The translations under genes and the position numbers were made by a program. Of a stretch of 64,000 nt of DNA, positions 53,456 through 64,000 are shown piece after piece; the first letter of the stretch is position 1; every line of letters starts with the position of its first letter. This DNA comes from Amycolatopsis sp. FBCC-B4732 (GTDB lineage Bacteria; Actinomycetota; Actinomycetes; Mycobacteriales; Pseudonocardiaceae): contig NZ_CP095376.1 in assembly GCF_023008405.1 (NCBI RefSeq), positions 124,001 to 188,000 on the forward strand, written 5' to 3'. The notes beneath the pieces were generated by a model. It was not told the DNA's origin and did no database searches. It worked only from the letters and a program-made list of their open reading frames with translations.

Positions 53456-56400
53456 ATGGACACCCCCGAAGAGAAGCTGCGGGAGTACCTCCGCTGGGCC
53501 ACCACCGACCTGCGCGACACCCGCAAGCGGCTGGCCGACCTCGAAGACCGGACGCACGAGCCGATCGCGATCGTCGGCACCGGCTGCCGGTACCCGGGTG
53601 GCGTCCGCTCGGCCGCCGATCTCTGGCGGCTGGTCCACGAGGGTGGCGACGCGGTCGGCGAGTTCCCCGCCGAGCGCGGCTGGGACGTCGAGGCGCTCTA
53701 CGACCCCGACCCCGACAGCCAGGGCACGACGTACGCGCGCGGCGGCGGCTTCCACCGCGACGCGGGGAAGTTCGACGCGGGCTTCTTTTCGATCAGCCCG
53801 CGCGAGGCCCTCGCGATGGACCCGCAGCAGCGGTTGCTCCTGGAGATCGGCTGGGAGGCGTTCGAAAGCGCGGGCATCGACCCGGTGTCGGTGCGGGGCG
53901 AGCAGGCGGGTGTGTTCGTCGGCGGCGGGTTCTCCGACTACGGCGGCGCGATGCAGTCCGCGCCCGAAGGCGTCGAAGGCCACCTCGTCACCGGCAAGGC
54001 CGGCAGTGTCCTTTCCGGACGGATCGCCTACACCCTCGGCCTGGAGGGACCGGCCGTCACGGTCGACACGGCGTGTTCGTCGTCGCTGGTCGCGCTGCAC
54101 CTGGCCGTGCAGGCGCTGCGGCGCGGCGAGTGCACGATGGCGCTGGCCGGCGGCGTGACGATCATGTCGACCCCGGCCGTGCTGATCGAGTTCAGCCGCC
54201 AGCGCGGGGTCGCCCCGGACGGGCGCTGCAAGGCGTTCGCGGCGGCGGCCGACGGCATGGGACTGGCCGAGGGCGCGGGCGTGGTGCTGCTGGAACGGCT
54301 TTCGGACGCGGTCGCGAAGGGCCGGACCGTGCTCGCGGTCCTCCGCGGCTCCGCGATCAACCAGGACGGCGCGTCCAACGGTCTCTCCGCCCCGAGCGGC
54401 CCCGCCCAGCGGCGCGTGATCCGCCGGGCCCTCGCGGACGCGCGGCTCACGCCGGCCGAGATCGACGTCGTCGAGGCGCACGGCACCGGCACCGAGCTGG
54501 GCGACCCGATCGAGGCGCAGGCGCTGCTGGCGACGTACGGCCAGTCCCGGTCGGGTGCGCCGTTGTGGCTGGGGAGCGTCAAGTCGAACATCGGGCACGC
54601 GCAGGCGGCGTCCGGGGTCGCGGGTGTCCTCAAGATGGTCGAGGCGCTGCGGCACGGGGAGTTGCCGAAGACGTTGCACGTCGACGAGCCGTCGCCGCAC
54701 ATCGACTGGGCGTCGGGTGAGGTTTCGCTGCTCACCGAGGCCCGGGAGTGGCCGGCGGCGGACCGGCCCCGGCGGGCGGCGGTGTCGTCGTTCGGGGTGA
54801 GCGGCACCAACGCCCACGTGATCCTGGAGGAGGCGCCGGAAGTTGCGGTGTCCTCGAGCCGTGGCGGGCCGGGGGTGGTGCCGTGGGTGCTGTCGGGCAA
54901 GACGCAGAGCGCGTTGCGGGCTCGGGCTGCGCAGCTCAGTGCGGTCGAGGGGGAGCCGGCGGACGTCGGGTTTTCGCTGGCCACCACGCGGACCGTGCTG
55001 GAGCACCGGGCCGTCGTCCTCGGGGACGGGGACGAGCTGCGGCGCGGGCTGGCCGCGCTGGCCGCCGGTGAGCCGGACCCGGCGGTCGTCGAGGGGACGC
55101 CGTCGGGTGGGGGCGGGGTCGTGTTCGTCTTCCCCGGTCAGGGCTCGCAGTGGGCCGGGATGGGGCAGGAGCTCTTGGCGGCCGAACCGGTGTTCGCGGC
55201 CCGGATGGCCGAGTGCGCCGCGGCCCTGGAGTCCCATGTGGACTGGAAGCTCTTCGACGTCCTCTCCGACGAAATCGCTTTGCAGCGCGTCGACGTCGTG
55301 CAGCCCGCGCTGTGGGCCGTGATGGTGTCGCTGGCCGCGGTGTGGCGGGCCCACGGTGTCGAACCGGCGGCCGTGATCGGGCACAGTCAAGGGGAGATCG
55401 CGGCGGCCTGCGTCGCCGGGGCACTGTCCCTTGAGGACGCCGCCATGGTCGTCGCGGTGCGCAGCCGTGAGCTGTTGCGCCTGGCAGGCGGGGGCGGGAT
55501 GGTCTCGGTCGCGCAGCCGGTCGCTGCGGTGACCGACCGGATCGAGGGCACCGGGCTGGCCATCGCCGCCGCCAACGGGGCCGCGTCCGTGGTCGTGTCC
55601 GGCCCGGCCGACGCGCTCGAGAAGCTCCTGGCCGGGTGCGAGGCCGACGGCGTCCGCGCCCGGCGGATCCCGGTGGACTACGCCTCGCACTCCGAGCAGG
55701 TCGAAGCGATCGAAGAGCGGCTCCTCGAAGTCCTCGCGCCGGTGCGGCCGCGGGCGGGGGAGCTGCCGTTCTACTCGACCGTCACCGGCCGCCCGGCCGA
55801 CCCGACCCAGCTCGACGCCGGCTACTGGTACTGCAACCTGCGCCAGACCGTCGAGTTCGAGCAGGCCACGCGCAAGCTGCTCGCCGACGGCCACGGCGTG
55901 TTCGTCGAGTGCAGCCCGCACCCGGTGCTGGCCACGGCCGTGCAGGAGACGGCGGAGGACGCGGGCCGCGAGATCGTGGCGGTCGGCTCGCTCCGTCGTG
56001 ACGACGGCGGCCGGTCGCGCCTGCTGCGCTCGATGGCCGAGGCCTTCGTGCGCGGGGTGCGCGCGGACTGGGCCACGGCGTTCGAGGGCGCGAACACCGT
56101 CCCGCTGCCCACCTACCCGTTCGAAGGCGAGCACTACTGGCTCCCGGCCACGGCGGCCGCGGCGGACCTCGGCTCGGCGGGACTGGCCTCCGCCGGGCAC
56201 CCGCTCCTCGGGGCGGCGGCCGAGCTGCCCGGCGACGGCGGATTCCTTTTCACCGGAAGGCTTTCGCTGCGCTCCCACCCGTGGCTGGCCGAGCACGCCG
56301 TGCACGGCACGGTCCTGCTCGTGGGCACGGCGTTCGTCGAACTCGCCCGGCACGCCGCGGCCGAAGCCGGGTGCGCCGAGGTGGAGGAGCTGGCCTTGGA

Positions 56401-58684
56401 AGCACCGCTCGTGCTGCCGCCCGAGGGTGCGGTGCTGATCCGGCTCACCGTCGGTGCGGCCGGCGACGACGGCCGCCGATCCTTGACGCTGCACTCGCGG
56501 CCGGAGGACGACCTGCTCGGTGAGTGGACGCGGCACGCCGCCGGGTTCGCCGCGCCGGGCGGTGCCGTCCCGGCGGCCGGGCTCGCGCTGTGGCCACCGG
56601 CGGACGCCGAACCGGTGCCGCTCGACGACGTCTACGGGCGCGCGGCCGACCGCGGGTTCGCGTACGGGCCGGTGTTCCAGGGCCTGCGGGCCGTCTGGCG
56701 GCGTGGCGACGAGGTCTTCGCCGAAGTGGCGCTGCCGCGCGAGCACCACGCCGAGGCCGCGCGGTTCGGCGTGCACCCGGCATTGCTCGACGCCGCCCTG
56801 CACGCCGTCGCGCTCGGCTCGTTGAACACCGAAGGCACCGGGCGGCTGCCGTTTTCGTGGGCCGGGGTCCGGCTGTACGCGGCGGGCGCGACGGCGTTGC
56901 GCGTGCGCCTCACGCCGTCCGGCACGGAGACGCTGACCGTCGAGGTCGCCGACGAAGCCGGGGCGCCGGTCGCGGTGATCGACGCGCTCACCTCGCGCCC
57001 CGTCGTGCCCGGTCAGGTGCGGGCGGCCCGACGCTCCGGCCCGCTGTTCCGCGTCGACTGGGTGCCCGGCGGTCCCGGTGCCCGGGTGGACGCCGAGTTC
57101 GTCCCGGTTCCGCGGGGCGACGTCCGGGAAGTGCTGGGTTCGGTGCTGGCCCGCATCCAGTCCGATTTGGACGGTGACCGGCGATTGGTGTTCGTCACCT
57201 CCGGGGGGACCACCGACGATCCGGCCGCCGCGGCCGTCTGGGGACTGGTGCGTTCGGCGCAGGCCGAGCACCCGGACCGGTTCGTCCTGCTCGACCTGGA
57301 GCACCCGGGCGACCCGGTGCCCGCCGAGCTGCCCGCGGACGAGAACCAGCTGTCGGTCCGAAGTGGACAGATCTACGTGCCGCGCCTGGCGCCGGTCGCC
57401 GCCGAACCGGCCGAGCCGCCGTCGTTCGACGGCAGCGTGCTGATCACCGGCGGCACCGGGACGCTCGGCCGACTGGTCGCCCGGCACCTCGCGCGGAACG
57501 GGACGAAACGGCTGGTGCTGGTGAGCCGGGGCGGGTACGCCGCCCCCGGCGCCGCCGATGTCGTCTCCGGCCTGACCGCGCTGGGTGCCGAGGTGACCGT
57601 CGTCTCGTGCGACGTCGCCGATCGGGCCCGGCTCGCGGAGGTCCTCGACGACGTGCCCGACCTCGCCGCCGTGGTGCACACGGCGGGTACGCTGGACGAC
57701 GGCGTCGCCGAAACCCTGACACCGGAACGGATCGACGCCGTGCTGCGGGCCAAAGCAGACGCCGCGTGGCACCTCCACGAGCTGGCTCCCGCCGCGCACC
57801 TGGTGCTGTTCTCGTCGGCCGCGGGCACGTTCGGTACGCCGGGGCAGGGCAACTACGCCGCCGCCAACGCTTACCTCGACGCGCTGGCCCGGCACCGGCG
57901 GGCGCTGGGCCTGCCCGGGCAGTCGCTCGCCTGGGGCCTGTGGGCGGACACCAGCGAACTGACCGGCACGCTCGGCTCGGCCGGACTGGACCGGTTGCGC
58001 CGCACCGGGTCCCGGGCCTTCACCGCCGAGGACGGACTCGCGGCGTTCGACCTGGCGCTGGCGTCCGGCGAGCCGGTGGTGGTGCCGGTGCAGCTCGACC
58101 TGCGCGTACGCGGCGACCAGGGCGTGCCGCCGTTGCTGCGGGGGCTGGTCCGCGCGCCGCTGCGGCGGACCGCGGCCGTCGACACTTCGCTGCGCAGTCA
58201 GCTGGCCGGGCTCGCGCCGGAGGAACGGGACCGGGTGCTGCTCACGCTCGTACGGGCGCAGGCGGCCGCGGTCCTCGGGCACGCCGGGCCGGGCGCGGTC
58301 GAGCCGGGCCGCGGGTTCCTCGACCTCGGATTCGACTCGCTCACCGCGGTCGAGCTGCGCAATCGCCTGCAGGCCGCGACGGGCGCGCGGCTGCCCGCGA
58401 CGCTCGTGTTCGACCACCCGACGGCGACGGCGCTGGCCCGGTTCCTCGCCGCGCGGCTCGGCACGGACACCGCTCCGGCGCTCGCGCCCGCGCTCGCCGA
58501 ACTCGGCCGCCTCGAGACCGTGCTGGCGCCGTTCACCGGCGAGGCCCGCGAGGCGCTCACGGTGCGGCTCAAGGAACTGCTCTCCCGCTGGAGCACCGAA
58601 CCCGAAGCCGGCCCGGCCGCCGACATCGACGCGGCCACGGACGACGAGCTGTTCGGCGTCCTCGACGAGCTGCGCACCCCCTGA
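53456..58684 (+). CDS. Type I PKS, single module KS-AT(methylmalonyl)-DH-KR-ACP (window module 13), DH motif altered
   Basis: The product is 1742 residues. The N-terminal docking helix ([20 protein letters not shown]) covers residues 1-33. The KS starts near 35, with Cys207 and intact EAHGTGT and KSNIGH. The AT Ser is 644 in GHSQGE, with YASH at 742, which predicts methylmalonyl; the common YWYRNLR reads YWYCNLR. The DH His is 947 in [10 protein letters not shown]: the conserved Pro of HxxxGxxxxP is Val956, while Asp1112 of DAALH is kept, so dehydration is uncertain. The KR loop is near 1328, LDD is present (TLDDGV), the catalytic Tyr is 1467 and Pro stands five residues before it. The ACP Ser is 1628. 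The C-terminal tail reads [14 protein letters not shown]. The unit would add either a methyl-substituted alkene or a hydroxyl/methyl pair. Confidence 0.96.
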   Translation: MDTPEEKLREYLRWATTDLRDTRKRLADLEDRTHEPIAIVGTGCRYPGGVRSAADLWRLVHEGGDAVGEFPAERGWDVEALYDPDPDSQGTTYARGGGFHRDAGKFDAGFFSISPREALAMDPQQRLLLEIGWEAFESAGIDPVSVRGEQAGVFVGGGFSDYGGAMQSAPEGVEGHLVTGKAGSVLSGRIAYTLGLEGPAVTVDTACSSSLVALHLAVQALRRGECTMALAGGVTIMSTPAVLIEFSRQRGVAPDGRCKAFAAAADGMGLAEGAGVVLLERLSDAVAKGRTVLAVLRGSAINQDGASNGLSAPSGPAQRRVIRRALADARLTPAEIDVVEAHGTGTELGDPIEAQALLATYGQSRSGAPLWLGSVKSNIGHAQAASGVAGVLKMVEALRHGELPKTLHVDEPSPHIDWASGEVSLLTEAREWPAADRPRRAAVSSFGVSGTNAHVILEEAPEVAVSSSRGGPGVVPWVLSGKTQSALRARAAQLSAVEGEPADVGFSLATTRTVLEHRAVVLGDGDELRRGLAALAAGEPDPAVVEGTPSGGGGVVFVFPGQGSQWAGMGQELLAAEPVFAARMAECAAALESHVDWKLFDVLSDEIALQRVDVVQPALWAVMVSLAAVWRAHGVEPAAVIGHSQGEIAAACVAGALSLEDAAMVVAVRSRELLRLAGGGGMVSVAQPVAAVTDRIEGTGLAIAAANGAASVVVSGPADALEKLLAGCEADGVRARRIPVDYASHSEQVEAIEERLLEVLAPVRPRAGELPFYSTVTGRPADPTQLDAGYWYCNLRQTVEFEQATRKLLADGHGVFVECSPHPVLATAVQETAEDAGREIVAVGSLRRDDGGRSRLLRSMAEAFVRGVRADWATAFEGANTVPLPTYPFEGEHYWLPATAAAADLGSAGLASAGHPLLGAAAELPGDGGFLFTGRLSLRSHPWLAEHAVHGTVLLVGTAFVELARHAAAEAGCAEVEELALEAPLVLPPEGAVLIRLTVGAAGDDGRRSLTLHSRPEDDLLGEWTRHAAGFAAPGGAVPAAGLALWPPADAEPVPLDDVYGRAADRGFAYGPVFQGLRAVWRRGDEVFAEVALPREHHAEAARFGVHPALLDAALHAVALGSLNTEGTGRLPFSWAGVRLYAAGATALRVRLTPSGTETLTVEVADEAGAPVAVIDALTSRPVVPGQVRAARRSGPLFRVDWVPGGPGARVDAEFVPVPRGDVREVLGSVLARIQSDLDGDRRLVFVTSGGTTDDPAAAAVWGLVRSAQAEHPDRFVLLDLEHPGDPVPAELPADENQLSVRSGQIYVPRLAPVAAEPAEPPSFDGSVLITGGTGTLGRLVARHLARNGTKRLVLVSRGGYAAPGAADVVSGLTALGAEVTVVSCDVADRARLAEVLDDVPDLAAVVHTAGTLDDGVAETLTPERIDAVLRAKADAAWHLHELAPAAHLVLFSSAAGTFGTPGQGNYAAANAYLDALARHRRALGLPGQSLAWGLWADTSELTGTLGSAGLDRLRRTGSRAFTAEDGLAAFDLALASGEPVVVPVQLDLRVRGDQGVPPLLRGLVRAPLRRTAAVDTSLRSQLAGLAPEERDRVLLTLVRAQAAAVLGHAGPGAVEPGRGFLDLGFDSLTAVELRNRLQAATGARLPATLVFDHPTATALARFLAARLGTDTAPALAPALAELGRLETVLAPFTGEAREALTVRLKELLSRWSTEPEAGPAADIDAATDDELFGVLDELRTP

Positions 58685-58711
58685 CCCCCGCCCGCCGGGG
58701 CACACCTTCCT

Positions 58712-58715
58712 GGAG
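58712..58715 (+). promoter_or_regulatory. Ribosome binding site for the gene at 58723
   Basis: GGAG lies 7 bases before ATG 58723, in a 38-bp gap. It supports this start. Confidence 0.7.
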
Positions 58716-58722
58716 CCATCGG

Positions 58723-61700
58723 ATGTCGAACGAACAGAAGCTGCGCGACTACCTCAAGCAGGCCGCCAAGGACCTGCGCGAGGCCCGCGGCCGGGTGCAC
58801 GAACTCGAGGAGCGCGACCGCGAGCCGATCGCGATCGTCGGGATGAGCTGCCGGTACCCCGGCGGCGTCACCTCGCCCGACGAGCTGTGGCGGCTGGTCG
58901 CCGACGGCACCGACGCCATCTCGGCGTTCCCGGACGACCGCGGCTGGACCGCCGGCGACGTCTACGACCCCGACCCCGAGACGCCCGGCAAGTCGTACGT
59001 GCGCGAGGGCGGGTTCATGTCCCGCCCCGCCGACTTCGACCCCGGCTTCTTCGACATCAGCCCGCGCGAGGCCCTCGCGATGGACCCGCAGCACCGGCTG
59101 CTGCTGGAGACGTCGTGGGAGGCCTTCGAGCGCGCGGGCATCGACCCGGCTTCCGTGCGCGGCCACAAGATCGGCGTCTACGCCGGCGTGATGTACCAGG
59201 ACTACGCCGCCCGCCTGACGTCCGTGCCCGAGATCGTCGAGGGCTACCTCGGCAGCGGCAACGCGGGCAGCGTCGCCTCCGGGCGCGTCGCCTACACCTT
59301 CGGCTTCGAGGGCCCGGCGATCACCGTCGACACCGCGTGTTCGTCGTCGCTGGTCGCGCTGCACCTCGCCGTCCAGTCGCTGCGCCGCGGCGAGACGACG
59401 ATGGCCCTCGCCGGCGGCGTGACGATGATCGTGACACCCGCCGGGTTCATCGAGTTCAGCCGCCAGCGCGGCCTCGCCCCGGACGGCCGCTGCAAGTCGT
59501 TCGCCGGCGCGGCGGACGGCACCGCGTGGGCCGAAGGCGTCGGAATGCTGCTGGTGGAACGGCTTTCCGACGCGCGGCGGCTCGGGCACCCGGTGCTCGC
59601 CGTCGTCCGCGGCACCGCCGTCAACCAGGACGGCGCCAGCAGCGGCCTGTCCGCACCCAACGGGCCCGCGCAGCAGCGCGTCATCCGTGCCGCGCTCGCC
59701 GACGCCGCGCTGACGTCCGACCTCGTCGACGCCGTGGAAGCGCACGGCACCGGCACCGTCCTCGGCGACCCGATCGAGGCGCAGGCCGTGCTGGCCACCT
59801 ACGGCGCCGAGCGACCGGCCGACCGGCCGCTGCTGCTCGGCTCGTTCAAGTCGAACGTCGGTCACACGCAGGCCGCGGCCGGCGTCGGCGGCGTGATCAA
59901 GATGGTCGAGGCCATGCGCCACGGCGTGCTGCCGAAGACCTTGCACGTCGACGAGCCGACCCCGCACGTCGACTGGGAAGCGGGCGCGGTCGAGCTGCTC
60001 ACCGAGGCCCGGGAGTGGCCGGAGACCGGCCGTCCGCGCCGGGCCGGGGTGTCGTCGTTCGGTGTCAGCGGCACCAACACGCACGTCATCCTGGAGGAAG
60101 CGCCGGACAAGGAAGCGCCGGAATCCGCTGCGGCGCCCGCGATCCTGCCGTTCGTCCTTTCCGGACGGACCGAAGCCGCGTTGCGCGCCCAAGCCGGGCG
60201 ACTGCTGGACGTCGACGCCGATCCGGTCGACCTGGCGGCGTCGCTGGCGCTGAACCGGGCGCACTTCGGCGAGCGGGCCGTCGTCCTCGGGGACCTCGAC
60301 GCGGGGCTGCGTGCGCTCGTCGCCGGAGAACCGTCGCCGTCGGTGATCCGGGACGCCGTCACCGCGGGTGAAGTCGCGTTCCTCTTCTCCGGCCAGGGTT
60401 CCCAGCGCGCCGGGATGGGCCGGGAGCTGTCCGAGACGTACCCGGTCTACGCGGCGGCGTTCGACGAGATCTGCGCGGGTTTCGACCCCCGCGTGCGTGA
60501 GCTGGTCCTCGACGGCGGCGCGGACCTCGACCGCACCGAGTACGCCCAGGCCGCGCTGTTCGCCGTCGAGGTGGCGCTGTACCGGCTCGCCGAGTCGTGG
60601 GGCGTCCGCCCGGCCGCCCTGCTCGGGCACTCGATCGGCGAGATCGCCGCCGCGCACGTCGCCGGGGTGTTCTCGCTGGCGGACGCGCAGACGCTCGTCA
60701 CGGCCCGCGGCCGGCTGATGCAGGCGCTGCCGGACGGCGGGGTCATGGTCGCCGTCCGGGCGAGCGAGGACGACGTCCGGGCGGCGCTGCGCGACGGCGT
60801 GTCGATCGCCGCGGTCAACGGGCCGCGGTCGGTGGTGCTCTCCGGCGAGGCCGGCGCCGTCGCCGGGGTCGCGGCCGGGTTCGGGAAGGCCAAGGCCCTC
60901 ACCACCAGCCACGCGTTCCACTCCGCGTTGATGGACCCGATGCTGAGCGAGTTCCGGGCGGCCATCGACGGAATTGCGTTCGACGAACCGCGGATCCCGC
61001 TGATCTCCGACGTGACCGGCGCGTTCGCCACGCCGGGTCTGCTCACCAGCCCGGACTACTGGGTGCGGCACGTGCGCGAGACGGTCCGCTTCGCCGACGG
61101 TGTCACGACGCTGCACACCGAAGGCGTCCGGACGTTCCTCGAACTCGGCCCCGACGGCGTGCTGAGCGCGCTGGCCCAGGACTGCCTGCCCGGCGACTCG
61201 GCGGCCGTCGCCGTCCTGCGCGCCGGGCGGCCGGAAGCGCGTTCGGCCGTCGCCGCCCTCGCCCGGCTCCACGCCCGGGGCGTCACCCCGGACTGGAGCG
61301 CCTACTTCGCGGGCAGCGGCGCCCGCCGTGTCGACTTGCCGACTTACCCGTTCCAGCGGACGCGCTACTGGCTGGAAGCCACCGGGACCGGCGGGTTCAT
61401 CGAGCCCGCCGCGAAGCCGGAACCGCCCACGGGAGCGCTGGCGGCCCGGCTGGCCGGCGCGCCGGCCCACGAGCGGATCCGGGTGCTGACCGACCTGGTC
61501 CGCGGGCAAGCCGCGGTCGTGCTCGGCCACGGGTCCGCCGACGGAATCCGCGCGGACCGGCCGTTCAAGGAGCTGGGTTTCGACTCGCTCACCGCCGTCG
61601 AGCTGCGGACGCTGCTGGCCACCGCGCTCGGGCGCGAGCTGCCCGCCACGCTCGTCTTCGACCACCCGACGCCGTCGGCGCTGGCCGCGTTCCTCGACGG

Positions 61701-64000
61701 CGAGGAGATCGCGGCGCCGGAAACCGTGGTGGCGCACGACGAACCGATCGCCATCATCGGGATGAGCTGCCGCTACCCGGGCGGAGTCGGTTCGCCCGAC
61801 GACCTGTGGCGGCTGGTCGCCGACGGCACCGACGCCATCTCGCCGTTCCCCGCCGACCGCGGCTGGGACATCGACGCGATCTTCGACCCCGACCTGTCCC
61901 GGCCGGGCACCACGTACTCGATCGAGGGCGGGTTCGTCGACGGCGCCGCCGAGTTCGACGCCGCCTTCTTCGGCATCTCCCCGCGTGAAGCGCTGGCCAT
62001 GGACCCGCAGCAACGGCTGCTGCTGGAGGCGTCCTGGGAGGCGTTCGAGCACGCCGGCGTCGACCCGACGGCGTTGCGCGGCGCGAAGGTCGGCGTCTTC
62101 GCCGGCACCTCGGCGCAGGACTACAGCTCGCTGCTCGCCACGATCCCGGCCGAGGCCGAGGGGTACGTCGGCACCGGCACCGCGTCGAGCGTCGTCTCCG
62201 GCCGGATCGCCTACACCTTCGGTTTCGAGGGGCCGGCGCTCACGGTGGACACGGCGTGCTCGTCGTCGCTGGTGGCGCTGCACCTGGCCGCGCAGGCGCT
62301 GCGTTCGGGCGAGTGCTCGATGGCGCTGGCGGGCGGCGTGACCGTGATGTCCACCCCGGCCGGGTTCATCGAGTTCAGCCGCCAGCGCGGCCTCGCCCCG
62401 GACGGCCGTTGCAAGTCGTTCGCCGCGGCGGCCGACGGTGTCGGCTGGTCGGAGGGCGCCGGCGTGCTGCTGGTCGAGCGGCTCTCGGACGCGCTGCGCA
62501 AGGGGCACGAAGTTCTCGCCGTGGTCAAGGGTTCCGCGGTGAACCAGGACGGCGCTTCGAACGGCCTCACCGCCCCGAACGGGCCCGCGCAGCAGCGGGT
62601 CATCCGCGCCGCACTGGCTTCCGCGCGGCTGGCACCGTCCGATGTGGACGTCGTCGAGGCGCACGGCACCGGCACGGTCCTCGGCGACCCGATCGAGGCG
62701 CAGGCCGTGCTGGCCACCTACGGCCAGGACCGGCCGGAGCCGCTCCTGCTGGGCTCGCTCAAGTCGAACATCGGCCACACGCAAGCCGCGGCGGGCGTCG
62801 CCGGCGTGATCAAGGTGGTCCAGGCGATGCGCCACGGCGTGCTGCCGGCGACGCTGCACGTCGACGAGCCGTCGCCGCACGTGGACTGGACGGCCGGCTC
62901 GGTCGAGCTGCTCACCGAGGCCCGGCCGTGGCCCGCTTCCGACCGGGTCCGGCGGGCCGGGGTGTCGTCGTTCGGGGTGAGCGGCACCAACGCGCACGTC
63001 ATCCTGGAGGAACCGCCGGTCGTCGAGCCGCGGGAAGGGGAAGCCCGGCCGGTGCTGCCGTTCGTGGTCTCCGGACGTGATGCCGAGGGCTTGCGGGCGC
63101 AGGCGGCGAAGCTGCGGGCTGCCGACCTCCCGTTCGCCGATGCCGCTTGGACTCTGGCCACCGGGCGGGCGGCGCTGGAGCACCGGGCCGCCGTGGTGGC
63201 CGCGGATCGGGACGAGCTGATCGAGGGGTTGGGGGCGCTTGCGGAAGGGCGGGCGCACCGGTCTGTCGTGCAGGGCACGCCGGTGAGCGGCGGCGTGGCG
63301 TTCCTGTTCACCGGTCAGGGTTCGCAGCGGGCGGGGATGGGCCGGGAGCTGTACGAGACGTTCCCGGTGTACGCGGCGGCGTTCGACGCGGCTTGTGCGT
63401 TCCTCGACCCGCGGGTCGGGGAGCTGTCGGGTGCGCCGGACACCGATCTTGCGCAGCAGGGGATTTTCGCGGTGGAAGTGGCGTTGTTCCGGCTGCTGGA
63501 GTCGTGGGGTGTGCGGCCGGACGTGGTCGTGGGGCATTCGGTGGGGGAGATCGCGGCGGCACACGTTGCCGGAGTGCTGAGCCTTGAAGACGCGGCCACG
63601 CTGGTCGCCGCCCGGGGGCGGTTGATGCAGGCGCTGCCCGAAGGCGGCGCGATGATCGCGGTCCAAGCGTCCGAAGAGGACATTCAGCTCCCGGACGGCG
63701 TATCCCTCGCCGCGGTGAACGGGCCGGGCGCCGTGGTGCTCTCCGGCGAGGAGGCTGCCGTGACCGAGTACGCGGCGACGTTCGCGAAGACCAAGCGGCT
63801 CAACACGAGTCACGCGTTCCATTCGGCGTTGATGGAGCCGATGCTGGCGGAGTTCGCCGCGGCGATCGACGGGCTCACCGTTGCCGAGCCGGTTGTCCCG
63901 TGGGTGTCCACTGTGGAAGGTGACGGCTCGGGCTACTGGGTGCGTCAGGTCCGTGAGTGTGTCCGGTTCGCGGACGCGGTCAAGGCCACGAACGCGAGCA
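58723..64000 (+). CDS. Type I PKS, KS-AT(mal)-ACP then KS-AT(mal)... (window modules 14-15); 3' end outside window
   Basis: The frame is open from ATG 58723 to the right edge (1759 full codons seen). The N-terminal docking helix [20 protein letters not shown] is almost the same as that of the protein starting at 6611. Module 14 is KS-AT-ACP without any reductive domain, the third such module in the window, and should leave a ketone. Module 15 is cut within its AT, so its reductive domains are unknown. Both ATs carry HAFH and predict malonyl. A ketone this late in the visible chain could matter for chain release or cyclisation if the end of the line is near, but no thioesterase or further gene is visible to show that. 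Confidence 0.95.
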   Translation, partial: MSNEQKLRDYLKQAAKDLREARGRVHELEERDREPIAIVGMSCRYPGGVTSPDELWRLVADGTDAISAFPDDRGWTAGDVYDPDPETPGKSYVREGGFMSRPADFDPGFFDISPREALAMDPQHRLLLETSWEAFERAGIDPASVRGHKIGVYAGVMYQDYAARLTSVPEIVEGYLGSGNAGSVASGRVAYTFGFEGPAITVDTACSSSLVALHLAVQSLRRGETTMALAGGVTMIVTPAGFIEFSRQRGLAPDGRCKSFAGAADGTAWAEGVGMLLVERLSDARRLGHPVLAVVRGTAVNQDGASSGLSAPNGPAQQRVIRAALADAALTSDLVDAVEAHGTGTVLGDPIEAQAVLATYGAERPADRPLLLGSFKSNVGHTQAAAGVGGVIKMVEAMRHGVLPKTLHVDEPTPHVDWEAGAVELLTEAREWPETGRPRRAGVSSFGVSGTNTHVILEEAPDKEAPESAAAPAILPFVLSGRTEAALRAQAGRLLDVDADPVDLAASLALNRAHFGERAVVLGDLDAGLRALVAGEPSPSVIRDAVTAGEVAFLFSGQGSQRAGMGRELSETYPVYAAAFDEICAGFDPRVRELVLDGGADLDRTEYAQAALFAVEVALYRLAESWGVRPAALLGHSIGEIAAAHVAGVFSLADAQTLVTARGRLMQALPDGGVMVAVRASEDDVRAALRDGVSIAAVNGPRSVVLSGEAGAVAGVAAGFGKAKALTTSHAFHSALMDPMLSEFRAAIDGIAFDEPRIPLISDVTGAFATPGLLTSPDYWVRHVRETVRFADGVTTLHTEGVRTFLELGPDGVLSALAQDCLPGDSAAVAVLRAGRPEARSAVAALARLHARGVTPDWSAYFAGSGARRVDLPTYPFQRTRYWLEATGTGGFIEPAAKPEPPTGALAARLAGAPAHERIRVLTDLVRGQAAVVLGHGSADGIRADRPFKELGFDSLTAVELRTLLATALGRELPATLVFDHPTPSALAAFLDGEEIAAPETVVAHDEPIAIIGMSCRYPGGVGSPDDLWRLVADGTDAISPFPADRGWDIDAIFDPDLSRPGTTYSIEGGFVDGAAEFDAAFFGISPREALAMDPQQRLLLEASWEAFEHAGVDPTALRGAKVGVFAGTSAQDYSSLLATIPAEAEGYVGTGTASSVVSGRIAYTFGFEGPALTVDTACSSSLVALHLAAQALRSGECSMALAGGVTVMSTPAGFIEFSRQRGLAPDGRCKSFAAAADGVGWSEGAGVLLVERLSDALRKGHEVLAVVKGSAVNQDGASNGLTAPNGPAQQRVIRAALASARLAPSDVDVVEAHGTGTVLGDPIEAQAVLATYGQDRPEPLLLGSLKSNIGHTQAAAGVAGVIKVVQAMRHGVLPATLHVDEPSPHVDWTAGSVELLTEARPWPASDRVRRAGVSSFGVSGTNAHVILEEPPVVEPREGEARPVLPFVVSGRDAEGLRAQAAKLRAADLPFADAAWTLATGRAALEHRAAVVAADRDELIEGLGALAEGRAHRSVVQGTPVSGGVAFLFTGQGSQRAGMGRELYETFPVYAAAFDAACAFLDPRVGELSGAPDTDLAQQGIFAVEVALFRLLESWGVRPDVVVGHSVGEIAAAHVAGVLSLEDAATLVAARGRLMQALPEGGAMIAVQASEEDIQLPDGVSLAAVNGPGAVVLSGEEAAVTEYAATFAKTKRLNTSHAFHSALMEPMLAEFAAAIDGLTVAEPVVPWVSTVEGDGSGYWVRQVRECVRFADAVKATNAS
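58822..61713 (+). other. Window module 14: KS-AT(malonyl)-ACP, no reduction
   Basis: The KS Cys is 206. The AT Ser is 637 in GHSIGE, with HAFH at 730, which predicts malonyl. After the AT end ([16 protein letters not shown]) about 50 residues lead straight to the ACP (Ser955, [14 protein letters not shown]). No KR remnant is recognisable. A 7-bp inverted repeat with GC-rich arms lies in the junction (61389-61411). Confidence 0.93.
61389..61411. repeat. Inverted repeat at the AT-ACP junction of module 14
   Basis: CGGCGGG at 61389-61395 is the reverse complement of CCCGCCG at 61405-61411, with a 9-base loop that can partly continue the stem. With G/C-only arms in GC-rich DNA this may be chance. 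Confidence 0.3.
61741..64000 (+). other. Window module 15 (partial): KS-AT(malonyl), cut by the right edge
   Basis: The KS Cys is 1179 (DTACSSS), with EAHGTGT and KSNIGH intact. The AT Ser is 1606 in GHSVGE, with HAFH at 1697, which predicts malonyl. The sequence ends shortly after the motif [14 protein letters not shown], which is shared almost base for base with module 8. Confidence 0.92.

Noticed and set aside
58686..58700. Small hairpin CCCC...GGGG between two genes, possible terminator
   Set aside because: The stem is only 4 bp in GC-rich DNA, there is no T-tract, and the operon continues 22 bp later.
47228..58705. Very long open frames on the minus strand (here about 3800 codons; similar at 7838-13081, 29301-33596, 41186-46729, 58198-63822)
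   Set aside because: They are shadows of GC-rich PKS genes: the frames are low-complexity in Arg, Pro, Ala and Gly, show no domain motif, and lie opposite complete KS/AT/KR coding sequence.

Overview
This window is the interior of one very large cis-AT modular type I polyketide synthase (PKS) locus. The DNA is strongly GC-rich, codons end almost always in G or C, and every real gene lies on the + strand. That, plus low-GC palindromic repeats and the domain style, points to an actinomycete. A member of the Pseudonocardiaceae (Amycolatopsis-like) is my best guess, but this is inference because the window holds no taxonomic marker gene.

There are eight PKS genes head to tail. The first is cut by the left edge and the last by the right edge. 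The junctions are an 8-bp overlap (3453-3460), a 4-bp GTGA overlap (6611-6614), and gaps of 131, 2, 29, 24 and 38 bp, which looks like one operon. They encode 15 modules, numbered here 1-15 for this window only: [KS]-AT-DH-KR-ACP (1, left part missing); KS-AT-ACP (2); KS-AT-ACP and KS-AT-KR-ACP (3, 4); KS-AT-KR-ACP and KS-AT-DH-ER-KR-ACP (5, 6); three KS-AT-DH-KR-ACP (7, 8, 9); KS-AT-DH-KR-ACP and two KS-AT-KR-ACP (10, 11, 12); KS-AT-DH-KR-ACP (13); KS-AT-ACP and a cut KS-AT (14, 15). AT motifs predict methylmalonyl units (YASH motif) in modules 1, 2, 5, 10, 11, 12 and 13, and malonyl units (HAFH motif) in 3, 4, 6, 7, 8, 9, 14 and 15. No loading module, thioesterase, tailoring gene, regulator, transporter, RNA gene, CRISPR array or insertion sequence is present, so neither end of the assembly line is visible.

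If gene order equals working order, the chain would carry, from the starter side: an alkene or alcohol with methyl branch (1), two retained ketones in a row (2-3), a hydroxyl of the opposite KR type (4), a hydroxyl with methyl branch (5), a saturated two-carbon unit (6), a conjugated triene extended by a methyl-substituted double bond (7-10), two hydroxyl/methyl units (11-12), an alkene or alcohol with methyl (13) and another ketone (14). I do not recognise the product.

The most unusual features are not the catalytic domains but what sits between them: in-frame palindromic elements inside coding sequence (6094-6152 and 37841-37888), in-frame tandem repeats at a DH/ER border and inside a KR tail (22249-22509 and 33660-33935), a 30-bp tandem palindromic repeat in the only sizeable intergenic gap (14027-14086), and a strongly over-represented 11-bp palindrome TCCACWGTGGA. 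Several reductive domains also carry altered active-site residues.
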